Shown here: positions 1-6,793 of the stretch, piece after piece
Layout of the letters: every line of letters starts with the position of its first letter
Numbering within the stretch: the stretch's first letter is position 1
Source of the DNA: JBDTMT01 sp033764095
GTDB lineage: Bacteria; Desulfobacterota; Binatia; HRBIN30; CADEER01
Direction of reading: 5' to 3'
DNA length: 12,762 nt
Assembly: GCA_033764095.1 (NCBI GenBank)
Contig: JANRJF010000453.1
Location: 1 to 12,762 of the forward strand
The notes under the pieces: model-generated
What the model was told of the DNA's origin: nothing
What the model saw: only the letters and a program-made list of their open reading frames with translations
The model's database searches: none
Position numbers and translations under genes: made by a program

Positions 1-1506
1 GCCGAGCTTGCGGCGCAACGCGGCGCGGGTGGCGCTCAGCGTCGTCGCCATGATGTGGCGGACGTGCTCGCGGGTCGCCGGTTCGCCGCGGATGGCCAAG
101 GCCAGGGTGCCGAGCTGGCGCATGATGCCGACGCCGCGCAGGTGGCGATAGCGGCGCTGCTCCAGCAGCCACTCGGTGGCGCCGCGCGGCAGCAGCGGCA
201 GCAGGTCGAAGACGCCGGACAGATGCCGCAGCTCGGCCTGGTCGCGGAACTCGGTGTGGCTGTTGCCGCCGAACATGTAGCCGGGGCCGACGTCGCCCTC
301 CATGATGCGGTCGATGTCCGCCTCGTCGAGCAGGCCGCGCGCGCGCGCGTGGTCGAGCGCGGTGGTGCCGGGGAAGTAGGTCATCCAGTGCGTGACGATG
401 CGCTTCGGCTGCACCTCGGCGTAGAAGTGCAGCGCGTCGAGCTGGTCGGCGGCGCCCTCGCCGGGCAGGCCGATGATGTGGTCGACCGAGTACGGCACGC
501 CGAACTCGGTGAGGTGCGCCAGCGTCTGCACCACCTTGTCGCGGTCGCCCTTGCGGTCCACCGCCGCCAGCGTGTCGGAGTTCACGCTCTGCACGCCGAC
601 CCGCACCATGATGCAGCCCGCCTCGCCCAACCAGCGCGCCATGTCGCGCGTCATCGTGTGCGGGTGCGTGTAGCACTCGAACGGAATGCCGATCTCGCGC
701 CGGTAGGCGGCGGCGAACTCCGCCATCCACTTCGGGTCGAGGGTGAAGATCGCGTCCCAGAAGAAGATCTTGCGCACCTTGCCGCGCGCCTTCCAGTGCG
801 CCAGCTCGGCGATCAGGTGCGGCACCGAACGCCGCCGCACCGGCTTCTCGCCCGGGTACTGTTTGGGGAAGGTGCTGTACTCGCAGAAGCTGCAGCGGAA
901 CGGACAGCCGCGCCGCGAGACGACGTAGAGCTCGTGCTCGAAGGCCGGCACGGTGGCGTAGAAGCCGTCCTTCTCCGCCCACGGCAGCTGGTCGAGATCG
1001 GCGAGCAGCGGCCGCACGCGATTGCGGATCGGGCCGAGCTCGCCCTTGAAGGTGCAGTTGGCGACGTCGGTGCGGGTGAAACGGCCGCCGGCGGCGCACT
1101 CGACCAGGTCGACCAGCGCCTCCTCGCCCTCGCCCTCGACCACCGCGTCGATCGCCCACTCGCGAATGGCGCGTTCCGGCGCCGCCGAGACGTGCGGGCC
1201 GCCGAACACGATCGGCACCGACTGCCGCCGCTTGACCGCGCGCGCCACCTCCACCGACCAGCGATGCGTGACGCTGTACGAGGTGAACGCCACCACGTCG
1301 GGGCGCGTCGCGACGACGCGCTCGGCGGTCTCCTCGGGACTCGGCTCGAGCAGCTTCGCCAACAGCCGCGAGTCGGTGCCGCTGCCGGAGGAGAACGGCC
1401 GCGCCTCGTAGACCACCTCCGGCTGGTGGCCGGCGCGGCGCACCCAGGCGGCGAGCGCCTCGATGCCGAGGTGCTCCAGCCCGCAGGTGACGAAGGTGAC
1501 CCGCAC
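1..1506 (-). CDS. B12-binding-type radical SAM protein (3' end cut off by window edge)
   Basis: The frame is open from a GTG at 1506 to base 1, giving 502 codons with no stop, so the C-terminus lies outside the window. Seen: an N-terminal Rossmann-like region (about residues 1-135) with FGGPH near 101-105 and EGEGEEAL at 124-131, as in cobalamin-binding domains fused to radical SAM enzymes. Then comes the [4Fe-4S] motif CxxxCxxC at C201, C205 and C208, in the context RRGCPFRCSFCEYS. Downstream are GVQSVNSDTL and HIIGLPGE, typical of the radical SAM barrel. The DxHxxG cobalamin ligand motif is absent, which is common in this class, so B12 dependence is a family inference. The GTG start overlaps the stop of the upstream radical SAM gene by one base (TAGTG), so the two are probably one transcript with coupled translation. 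Family members catalyse methylations, ring contractions and other radical reactions. The substrate here is unknown. Confidence 0.9.
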   Translation of the reverse strand, partial: MRVTFVTCGLEHLGIEALAAWVRRAGHQPEVVYEARPFSSGSGTDSRLLAKLLEPSPEETAERVVATRPDVVAFTSYSVTHRWSVEVARAVKRRQSVPIVFGGPHVSAAPERAIREWAIDAVVEGEGEEALVDLVECAAGGRFTRTDVANCTFKGELGPIRNRVRPLLADLDQLPWAEKDGFYATVPAFEHELYVVSRRGCPFRCSFCEYSTFPKQYPGEKPVRRRSVPHLIAELAHWKARGKVRKIFFWDAIFTLDPKWMAEFAAAYRREIGIPFECYTHPHTMTRDMARWLGEAGCIMVRVGVQSVNSDTLAAVDRKGDRDKVVQTLAHLTEFGVPYSVDHIIGLPGEGAADQLDALHFYAEVQPKRIVTHWMTYFPGTTALDHARARGLLDEADIDRIMEGDVGPGYMFGGNSHTEFRDQAELRHLSGVFDLLPLLPRGATEWLLEQRRYRHLRGVGIMRQLGTLALAIRGEPATREHVRHIMATTLSATRAALRRKLG

Positions 1507-3035
1507 TAGCCCGCTTCCACCGGCGTGCGGCTGGCCGACAGGCGGCGCACCAGGTTGGCGAACGACATCTCCATGCGCGACTCGTAGCGGCGCGTGGCGA
1601 TGTTGTACAAGGAGCGCAGCGGCCGCGTCGGATGGGTCAGGTAGCTGGCGGCGTAGAAGAGCAGCAGGCCGCCGACCCGGTAGCGCTGCAGGCGCTTGGC
1701 CGGCAGCGCCGCGGCGTACGACACCGCGCCCGAGATGTCCGAGTACGAGAGCAAGGAGGCGTAGTAGTCGTCGTCGAGGCGCGGCAGCGTCCCGGCCGCC
1801 TGCAGCTGCGCGAACAGCTCCGAGCCCGGATAGGGCGAGAAGGTCCACACCGACACGTCGTGCACGCCGGCGCGCGCCATGCGCCACAGGAAGCGCAGCG
1901 TCTCGTGCACGTCGTGCGGCTGCTCGTCGGGGAAGCCGATCAGGATGTTGGCCTTCACGTTGAGCCCGACGCGCACCGCGGCGCGCATCGAGGCGGTGAT
2001 GCGATCGACCTTCACCTTCTTCTTGATCGCGTGCAGGGTGCGTTCCGACCCGCTCTCCGGCGCGTAGGAGACGTTGCGGCAGCCGGAGCGGTACATGGCG
2101 CGCAGCACTTCCTCGTCGAGCGCCTCGGAGCGCGTGCCGCTCGGCAGCTGCCAGGTGATGCGCAGGCCGCGCGCGTCGAGCTCGCGGCAGAAGGCGAGGA
2201 TCCAGTCGCGCTGCACCACCGAGGTGAGGTCGTAGAAGTCGACGTTCTGCATCCCGTAGCGGCGCACGTAGTCCTCGATCTCGTCCACCACCAGCGCCGG
2301 GGTGCGGGTCGTGTAGCGCGTCGTCCACATCTGCGGGCTGGAGCAGAACGTGCACTGGTACGGGCAGCCGCGCGTCGCCAGCAGCGCCATGGTGCGGCCG
2401 CGGTCGACGCCGAAGCTGAAGCCGCCGGCCAGGTAGGGCTCGATCGGGGTGAGGTCCCAGCGCGGCAGCGGGATCGCGTCGACATCGCGGATGCGGGCGC
2501 GCGGCGCGGTGCGGCGCGGGCCGGCCGGCGTGCGGCAGACGATGCCGGCGACCTGCGCCAGGTCGCCCCCGCCGACGCAGGCCTCGAGCAGCTCGACCAC
2601 CGTCTCCTCGCCCTCGCCGAGCGCGCAGGCGGTGAGCGCCGGGGCGTCGGCCAGGCAGAGCTCCGGCACCGCGGTGGCGTGCTCGCCGCCGAGCACGATC
2701 GGCACACCGGGGAAGCGGGCGGCGATGGCGGCGATGAGCTGCCGGATGAGCGGCCACTCGTGCGAGAACAGGCAGGAGATGCCGACCAGGTCGGTGTCGG
2801 TGCGGATGCGCGCGACGATCTCGGCCACCGTCAGCCCGTTGATGACGATGTCCGGGCGGTAGCCCGGGTGCATCGCCCCCAACGCCTCGCCGACCGCGTC
2901 GATCACCTGCGCCTCGTGCCCCGCCGCGGTCAGGCTGCCGGCCAGATAGGCGAGCGAGATCGGCGGCGTGCCGTTGAGCGTCAGCGCGTAGCGGCCCACG
3001 ACGCTCGGCCCGCGAATCAGGGTTGCGATAGCCAT
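1506..3035 (-). CDS. B12-binding-type radical SAM protein
   Basis: A 509-residue protein. The N-terminal half is a cobalamin-binding-like domain: PPISLAYLAGSL at 24-35, VLGGEH at 114-119 and GEGEETVVELL at 140-150. The radical SAM domain follows, with CxxxCxxC at C224, C228 and C231 (TRGCPYQCTFCSS), ESGSERTL from 327 and NILIGFPDE. The C-terminal part contains YPGSELF, a DDDYY run and a hydrophobic/aromatic stretch near 453-466, which might let the enzyme sit against a membrane (inference). The ATG at 3035 was chosen because the family N-terminus begins there. The frame is open further upstream to 3257, but that extension is low-complexity, lies over the divergent epimerase gene and is not family-like. 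No clear Shine-Dalgarno is visible. The gene heads a minus-strand pair with the radical SAM gene at 1-1506 and is divergent from the sugar epimerase, implying a shared regulatory region. The reaction is unknown; a role in modifying a glycan, lipid or polyprenoid is inferred from neighbours. Confidence 0.92.
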   Translation of the reverse strand: MAIATLIRGPSVVGRYALTLNGTPPISLAYLAGSLTAAGHEAQVIDAVGEALGAMHPGYRPDIVINGLTVAEIVARIRTDTDLVGISCLFSHEWPLIRQLIAAIAARFPGVPIVLGGEHATAVPELCLADAPALTACALGEGEETVVELLEACVGGGDLAQVAGIVCRTPAGPRRTAPRARIRDVDAIPLPRWDLTPIEPYLAGGFSFGVDRGRTMALLATRGCPYQCTFCSSPQMWTTRYTTRTPALVVDEIEDYVRRYGMQNVDFYDLTSVVQRDWILAFCRELDARGLRITWQLPSGTRSEALDEEVLRAMYRSGCRNVSYAPESGSERTLHAIKKKVKVDRITASMRAAVRVGLNVKANILIGFPDEQPHDVHETLRFLWRMARAGVHDVSVWTFSPYPGSELFAQLQAAGTLPRLDDDYYASLLSYSDISGAVSYAAALPAKRLQRYRVGGLLLFYAASYLTHPTRPLRSLYNIATRRYESRMEMSFANLVRRLSASRTPVEAG

Positions 3036-3111
3036 CAAAGATTTGAATAGGTTATACGCGCTTAACATGGGGGACCGGTTGAATCCACGATTAGAACGCG
3101 CGGCGCCGCGG
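3036..3111. promoter_or_regulatory. AT-rich divergent spacer between radical SAM pair and epimerase operon
   Basis: This 76-bp gap separates two divergent operons. Its first half (3036-3067) is strikingly AT-rich for this window, with TTGAAT at 3043-3048 and again at 3079-3084, GTTATA at 3051-3056 (TATAAC on the minus strand, a reasonable -10 for the radical SAM pair) and TTAGAA at 3091-3096. No -35/-10 pair with 16-18 bp spacing stands out in either direction. I therefore call a probable bidirectional promoter region from position and composition only. If the epimerase starts at ATG 3067 rather than 3112, the spacer shrinks to about 31 bp. Confidence 0.45.
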
Positions 3112-4050
3112 ATGAGCGTCATCGTCACCGGCGGGGCGGGATTCATCGGCTCCAACCTGGTGCGCGCGCTGGTCGCCCAGGGGCACGAGGTGGTGGTGTT
3201 CGACAACCTCGCCACCACCTGGTCGCTCAAGCTGATCGAGGACGTCGCCGACCGCATCGAGTTCGTGCACGGCGACGTGCGGTTGCCCGAGGACCTGGAA
3301 CGGGTCGGGCGGCGCGGCTTCGACCGCGTCTACCACCTGGCCGCCTCGTTCGCCAACGAGCTGTCGATGGAGCACCCGACCATCGACATGCGCTCGAACA
3401 TCGAAGGGACGCTGAACGTGCTGACCATGGCGCGGCGGCTCGGCTGCGGCCTGTTCGTCTACGCCGGCTCGTCGTCGTCGTACGGCGACGTGGAGGTGCC
3501 GTTCGGCGAGGACAGCCCGAGCCGCCCCTACACGCCGTACGCCACCAGCAAGCACGCCGGCGAGAACTACGTGCGCTCGTCGGGCCTGCCCTACGCGATC
3601 TTCCGCCTGTTCAACGTCTACGGCCCGGGCGACCCGCCGGGCCGCTACCGCAACGCGGTACCGAACATGATGGCGGCGCTCGATCGCGTTGACGGCAAGA
3701 TCCGCATCTTCGGCCGCGAGGCGACGCGCGACTTCACCTACGTCGACGACGTCGTGCGCGTGCTGCTCGAGGCGCCGTGCGCCACCGACCAGGTGGTGAA
3801 CGTCGGCACCGGGCAGGAGACGCCGATCGTCGAGCTGGCGCGCCAGATCCTGCGGCTCTTCGACCTGCCCGACAGCCGCCTCAGCTTCGAGGCGCCGCGC
3901 GCCTGGGACCGCGTCGTGCGCCGCGTCGCCTCGGTCGACCGGCTGCGCCTGCTGTTCGGCTGGACCCCCTCGACTCCGCTGGCGGATGGCCTGCGCCGCG
4001 CGGCGCAGTGGATGCACGCGGCGCGCTATCTGCAGCGGGAGCCGCGGTGA
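3112..4050 (+). CDS. NAD-dependent sugar nucleotide epimerase/dehydratase (extended SDR)
   Basis: A 312-residue extended short-chain dehydrogenase/reductase of the GalE/RmlB group. Seen: the nucleotide-binding glycine motif TGGAGFIG (6-13), the acidic D31 ending strand 2 (favouring NAD over NADP), HLAA at 75-78, the serine run around 120-123, the catalytic YxxxK at Y143 and K147, RLFNVYGPGDPP (165-176) and RDFTYVDDVV (206-215). These are the standard landmarks of UDP- or dTDP-sugar 4-epimerases, decarboxylases and dehydratases. The exact sugar cannot be assigned. Start: ATG 3112 puts the Rossmann motif directly at the N-terminus, as is usual; ATG 3067 would add 15 residues of unremarkable sequence. 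Neither start has a good ribosome binding site. The stop overlaps the GTG start of the PIG-L-type gene by four bases (GTGA), so the two are probably co-translated and may act on the same sugar pathway. Confidence 0.93.
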   Translation: MSVIVTGGAGFIGSNLVRALVAQGHEVVVFDNLATTWSLKLIEDVADRIEFVHGDVRLPEDLERVGRRGFDRVYHLAASFANELSMEHPTIDMRSNIEGTLNVLTMARRLGCGLFVYAGSSSSYGDVEVPFGEDSPSRPYTPYATSKHAGENYVRSSGLPYAIFRLFNVYGPGDPPGRYRNAVPNMMAALDRVDGKIRIFGREATRDFTYVDDVVRVLLEAPCATDQVVNVGTGQETPIVELARQILRLFDLPDSRLSFEAPRAWDRVVRRVASVDRLRLLFGWTPSTPLADGLRRAAQWMHAARYLQREPR

Positions 4051-4715
4051 TCCTGCCCGAGCGGATCCTGTTCATCGGCGCCCACTGCGACGACGTCGAG
4101 CTGCTCGCCGGCGGCCTGCTGGCGCACGCCTGCTACGCCGCGCGCCAGGTCGGCGTGCTGGTGTTCAGCGACCACCGCGGCGTCATCGACGACGCGGCGG
4201 CGGCGCGCGCGCGCGGCGAGTTCCGCGACAACCTCGCCTGGCTCGGCGACACCACCGGCTGCGCCATCCGCGACCACTCCGCGGTCATGCTGCCCGCCTG
4301 CCGCGGCGCCTTTCAGTCCGAGCGCGGCGCGCTCTACGCCGCCATGGAAGGCCTGCGCGACGCCTACGACCTGGTGGTGACGCACGTGCCGAGCGACACC
4401 AACCAGGACCACCAGCAGGTGGCGGCCGAGGCGGCGCGCGTCTTCAAGGCGCACGCGACGCTGCTCGGCGGCGAGTTCCCCAACAACGACCTGGGCGGCT
4501 TCACCCCGCAGGTGTACGTCGCGCTCGACGCGCGCGAGGTCGCCGCCAAGGCGCGCATGGTGGCCCACTACCGCTCGCAGAATTTCGGCGGCCGCCCCTA
4601 TCTCGACGGCGGCGTGGTGGAGGCGCTGGCCCGCCTGCGCGGCTCGCAGATCCGCCAGGCGGCGGCCGAGGCGTTCCAGGTGACCGGGCGGGTCGTCTTG
4701 CGGGCGGCGCCGTGA
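4047..4715 (+). CDS. PIG-L/LmbE family zinc-dependent deacetylase
   Basis: A 222-residue protein matching the GlcNAc-PI de-N-acetylase/LmbE family in length. The N-terminal metal motif reads GAHCDDVELLAGG, with H13, D15 and D16 in the positions known in the family to bind zinc and act as base. The usual proline of AHPDD is cysteine here. The second motif, SDTNQDHQQV, supplies H122 as the likely third zinc ligand. Family members remove N-acetyl groups from GlcNAc-containing glycolipids, mycothiol and bacillithiol precursors, and antibiotics. The protein has no signal peptide or membrane segment, so it should act in the cytoplasm on a soluble or membrane-facing substrate. GTG 4047 was chosen because it overlaps the epimerase stop in a GTGA junction and falls right before the first beta strand. 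Its own stop overlaps the next gene in the same way. A role making a free-amine sugar for the neighbouring transferase is inference. Confidence 0.9.
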   Translation: MILPERILFIGAHCDDVELLAGGLLAHACYAARQVGVLVFSDHRGVIDDAAAARARGEFRDNLAWLGDTTGCAIRDHSAVMLPACRGAFQSERGALYAAMEGLRDAYDLVVTHVPSDTNQDHQQVAAEAARVFKAHATLLGGEFPNNDLGGFTPQVYVALDAREVAAKARMVAHYRSQNFGGRPYLDGGVVEALARLRGSQIRQAAAEAFQVTGRVVLRAAP

Positions 4716-5422
4716 ACAACATAGTGGCGCCCATGGTCGCCGACCCTGCGGTCACCGTCCTGGTGGCGGCGTACAACGAAGCGCCGGTGATCGGCGCGGT
4801 GGTGTCGGACGCCCTGCGCGCCACCCCGTCGGGCGAGGTGCTGGTGGTCGACGACGGCTCGACCGACGACACCGAGCGCGTCGCCAGCGCCGCCGGCGCG
4901 CGCGTGCTGCGCCTGGCCGCCAACGCCGGCAAGGGCTCGGCGGTGCGGCGCGGGCTGCCCGAGGCGCGCGGCGAAGTGATCGTGCTGATCGACGGCGACG
5001 GTCAGGACGACCCGCTGGAGATCCCGCGCCTGCTGGAGGCGCTGCAGCCGGGAGTCGACCTGGTGGTCGGCTCGCGGTTCATCGGCCAGTTCGAGCCGGG
5101 CGCCATCACGCCGGTCAACCACTGGGGCAACCGCTTCCTCACCGCGGTGATCAACGTGCTGTTCGGCACCCGCCTCACCGACACCCAGGCGGGCTTCAAG
5201 GCGGTGCGGGTGAAGACCCTGCAGCAGCTCAACCTGAGCGCCCACCGCTTCGATATCGAGGTCGACCTGTTGCTCGGCGTGCTGCGCGCCGGCGGTCGCA
5301 TCGTCGAGGTGCCGGTCAGCCGCGCCCCGCGCCAGCACGGCCGCAGCCGGCTCAACAGCCTGATCGACGGCGCCCGCATCCTGCGCCGCATCGTCACCCT
5401 GCGCTTCAGCGCGCCCCGCTGA
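4712..5422 (+). CDS. Family 2 glycosyltransferase, polyprenyl-phosphate sugar synthase-like
   Basis: A 236-residue GT-A fold transferase. Seen: VLVAAYNEAPVIG (16-28), VVDDGSTDDT (45-54), NAGKGSAVRRG (71-81), the DxD-type metal and nucleotide site IDGDGQDDP (D94, D96), VVGSRF (118-123), DTQAGFK (157-163) and HRFDIEVDLL (178-187). This order is typical of DPM1- and ALG5-like enzymes, which move a sugar from a nucleotide donor to dolichyl or undecaprenyl phosphate. There are no C-terminal membrane helices, so it would be a soluble or peripheral enzyme. The start is GTG 4712, overlapping the deacetylase stop as GTGA; ATG 4733 would remove only the first seven residues and is possible. It is the last gene of the 3112-5422 operon and is followed at once by a GC palindrome. 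Acceptor and sugar are unknown. Confidence 0.92.
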   Translation: MNNIVAPMVADPAVTVLVAAYNEAPVIGAVVSDALRATPSGEVLVVDDGSTDDTERVASAAGARVLRLAANAGKGSAVRRGLPEARGEVIVLIDGDGQDDPLEIPRLLEALQPGVDLVVGSRFIGQFEPGAITPVNHWGNRFLTAVINVLFGTRLTDTQAGFKAVRVKTLQQLNLSAHRFDIEVDLLLGVLRAGGRIVEVPVSRAPRQHGRSRLNSLIDGARILRRIVTLRFSAPR

Positions 5423-5440
5423 GGCGGCGGGCCCGCCGCC
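5423..5440 (+). terminator. Perfect 18-bp GC palindrome after operon stop; possible hairpin
   Basis: GGCGGCGGGCCCGCCGCC begins on the base right after the glycosyltransferase stop codon and equals its own reverse complement. In RNA it could form a 7-bp all-GC stem with a GGCC loop. No T-run follows (next is GGCCAAAATC), so it is not a standard intrinsic terminator. It may stabilise the 3' end or help Rho- or pausing-dependent ending. Confidence 0.35.
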
Positions 5441-5452
5441 GGCCAAAATCGG

Positions 5453-5480
5453 TTGACTATCCCGCTGGGGCCAGTGTACG
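5453..5480 (+). promoter_or_regulatory. Possible sigma-70-type promoter for the 5594-11368 operon
   Basis: TTGACT at 5453-5458 matches five of six bases of the -35 consensus, in one of the few relatively AT-rich spots of the window. At 16-bp spacing lies TGTACG (5475-5480), a weak -10 matching three of six bases. It would give a 5' leader of about 105 bases before the ATG at 5594. The call rests on the -35 match and on position in the only large gap between two plus-strand operons. Confidence 0.35.
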
Positions 5481-5570
5481 CGCAGACAAGTCCGTGTTTC
5501 TGGCGCGCAATCGCCGCATCGGGGAGCGGATGCCAGGGGGGAGCATGACAGGTCGGATCTCTGGGGCCAG
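5465..5570. repeat. Two exact copies of CTGGGGCCAG, possible operator pair
   Basis: The 10-mer occurs at 5465-5474 and 5561-5570, start-to-start distance 96 bp, in direct orientation. Each copy has internal dyad symmetry, CTGG-GG-CCAG. The first sits inside the spacer of the proposed promoter; the second lies shortly before the ATG at 5594. Such an arrangement fits a repressor binding pair, but a 10-bp match in GC-rich DNA can also arise by chance. Confidence 0.25.
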
Positions 5571-5583
5571 CAGGCCCGCGTGA
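5530..5583 (+). CDS. Possible 17-codon leader ORF upstream of the DegT-like gene
   Basis: ATG 5530 to TGA 5581-5583 would encode MPGGSMTGRISGASRPA. It is preceded by GGGGAG (5521-5526), three bases before the ATG; a second in-frame ATG at 5545 follows AGGGGGGAG (5535-5543). The stop lies ten bases before the ATG of the downstream gene, which itself has no visible Shine-Dalgarno. Translation of this ORF could therefore feed ribosomes to that gene. There is no homology and no codon-level evidence that it is real. It may simply mark G-rich leader RNA. Confidence 0.15.
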   Translation: MPGGSMTGRISGASRPA

Positions 5584-5593
5584 CCCCCGTTCC

Positions 5594-6793
5594 ATGCCGA
5601 CCCTAGCCCCCGCGCCGCGCCTGCGGCCGACCGCCGCGCCCGGCATCACCGCCGCCACGATGGCGGCGTTGCTGGAACGCCAGCGCGACGGCTTCGAGCG
5701 CTTCGAGGCCGCCGCCGCGCCGCTGCTCGGCACCCGCCATGCCGTCGTCGTCGGCTCGGCGCGCGCCGGCCTCGGCGCCATGCTGCGGCACGCCGGCTGC
5801 CGGCCGGGCGACGAGGTGATCGTGCCGTCGTACACCGCGCCGTGCGTGCCGGGCTTTCTGCGCGCCAGCGGCTACGCCGTGCGCATCGCCACCGTCTGCC
5901 CGCGCCGCCTGGTGGTCACCGGCGACACCGTCGCCGCCGCGCTCAGCGCGCGCACCCGCGCCGTCATCCCGACCCACGTCGAAGGGGTGACCGCGCCGAT
6001 GGCGGAGATCGTCGCCGCGGTGCCGGGCGGCGTCGCGGTGATCGAGGACGCCGCGCACGCACTCGGCGCCGCGGTGGACGGGCGGCCGGTCGGCGCGCAC
6101 GCCGTCGGCGCGATCCACAGCTTCGGCAAGGGCAAGCACGTCAACACCATGTTCGGCGGCCTGGTGGTCACCGACTACGGCGCGGTCGCCGCCGCGGCGC
6201 GCGCGGCGCGCGACGCGCTGCCGCCGCCGTCGCGCCTGCGGCTGCTGCTCGGCGCCGCGATCGAGCTCGGCGTCGCCGCGGCGACGCATCCGCGCCTCTA
6301 TCCGCTGCTGCTGCACCCGCTGATCCGCGTCTGCGCGCGCGCCGGCCTCGACCTGCCGACGCGGCTCTTCGAGGACGGCGGCGACGGCATCCCGCGCACC
6401 GCGACGCAGCGCCCGCCGGCCGCCTGGGGCGGGCTGGCGCTCGCCCAGCTCGCCGGCTTCCCGGCCGAGCGCGAACGGCGCCGGCGCCATGCCGCGGCGC
6501 TGCGCGCCGCGCTGACGGCGCGCCACCTGGAGCACCAGGAAGCCAACGATCCCGGCGACCACCCGTTGTTCGTCACCCTGCTGCACCCGCGGCGCGACGC
6601 GCTGCGCGCCGCCCTGCTCGCCGCCGGTCAGGACACGCAGCCGACCTGGATGCGTCCGATCGCCGGCGACGACGGCGCCAGCGATCCGATCGCCGAACGC
6701 GCCGCCCGGCACGGCCTCTACCTGCCGCTGCACCGCGGCGCCGACGTGGACGTGCAGCTGGCGGCGCTCGACCGCGCCCTGGCGCAGCGATGA
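5594..6793 (+). CDS. DegT/DnrJ/EryC1/StrS family PLP-dependent enzyme (probable sugar aminotransferase)
   Basis: A 399-residue fold-type I PLP enzyme. Seen: GSARAGLGAML (54-64), where the family binds the cofactor phosphate; GDEVIVPSYTAP (72-83); IEDAAHALGA with D152, expected to contact the pyridine nitrogen, and H155 stacking on the ring; and SFGKGKHVNTMFGGLVVT (from about 176), in which K181 aligns with the Schiff-base lysine and GG follows at the usual distance. Most relatives transaminate keto-sugar nucleotides (amino sugars of LPS, capsules and antibiotics). A minority catalyse dehydration or act on non-sugar substrates, so the substrate is open. The region around the lysine (SFGKGKH) differs from the common SF-x-PSKN, and K179 is a second lysine nearby. 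It is the first gene of its operon, has no clear ribosome binding site, and its stop overlaps the radical SAM start as ATGA. That tight pairing suggests the two proteins act in one pathway. Confidence 0.88.
   Translation: MPTLAPAPRLRPTAAPGITAATMAALLERQRDGFERFEAAAAPLLGTRHAVVVGSARAGLGAMLRHAGCRPGDEVIVPSYTAPCVPGFLRASGYAVRIATVCPRRLVVTGDTVAAALSARTRAVIPTHVEGVTAPMAEIVAAVPGGVAVIEDAAHALGAAVDGRPVGAHAVGAIHSFGKGKHVNTMFGGLVVTDYGAVAAAARAARDALPPPSRLRLLLGAAIELGVAAATHPRLYPLLLHPLIRVCARAGLDLPTRLFEDGGDGIPRTATQRPPAAWGGLALAQLAGFPAERERRRRHAAALRAALTARHLEHQEANDPGDHPLFVTLLHPRRDALRAALLAAGQDTQPTWMRPIAGDDGASDPIAERAARHGLYLPLHRGADVDVQLAALDRALAQR

Noticed and set aside
336..354. CGCGCGCGCG run considered as a simple repeat or Z-DNA element
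   Set aside because: It lies inside the radical SAM coding frame and is explained by Ala/Arg codons in GC-rich DNA; similar runs occur elsewhere in the window.
55..1509. Long plus-strand open frame opposite the first radical SAM gene
   Set aside because: The translation is Arg/Ala/His/Val-rich low-complexity with no motif, typical of the antisense of a GC-rich gene. The minus strand carries a clear radical SAM protein.
1632..3050. Long plus-strand open frame opposite the second radical SAM gene
   Set aside because: Same compositional shadow pattern. The minus-strand frame has CxxxCxxC and family motifs throughout.
3036..3257. N-terminal extension of the second radical SAM protein to 3257
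   Set aside because: The extra 74 residues are not family-like and lie over the divergent epimerase gene. The family N-terminus starts at ATG 3035.
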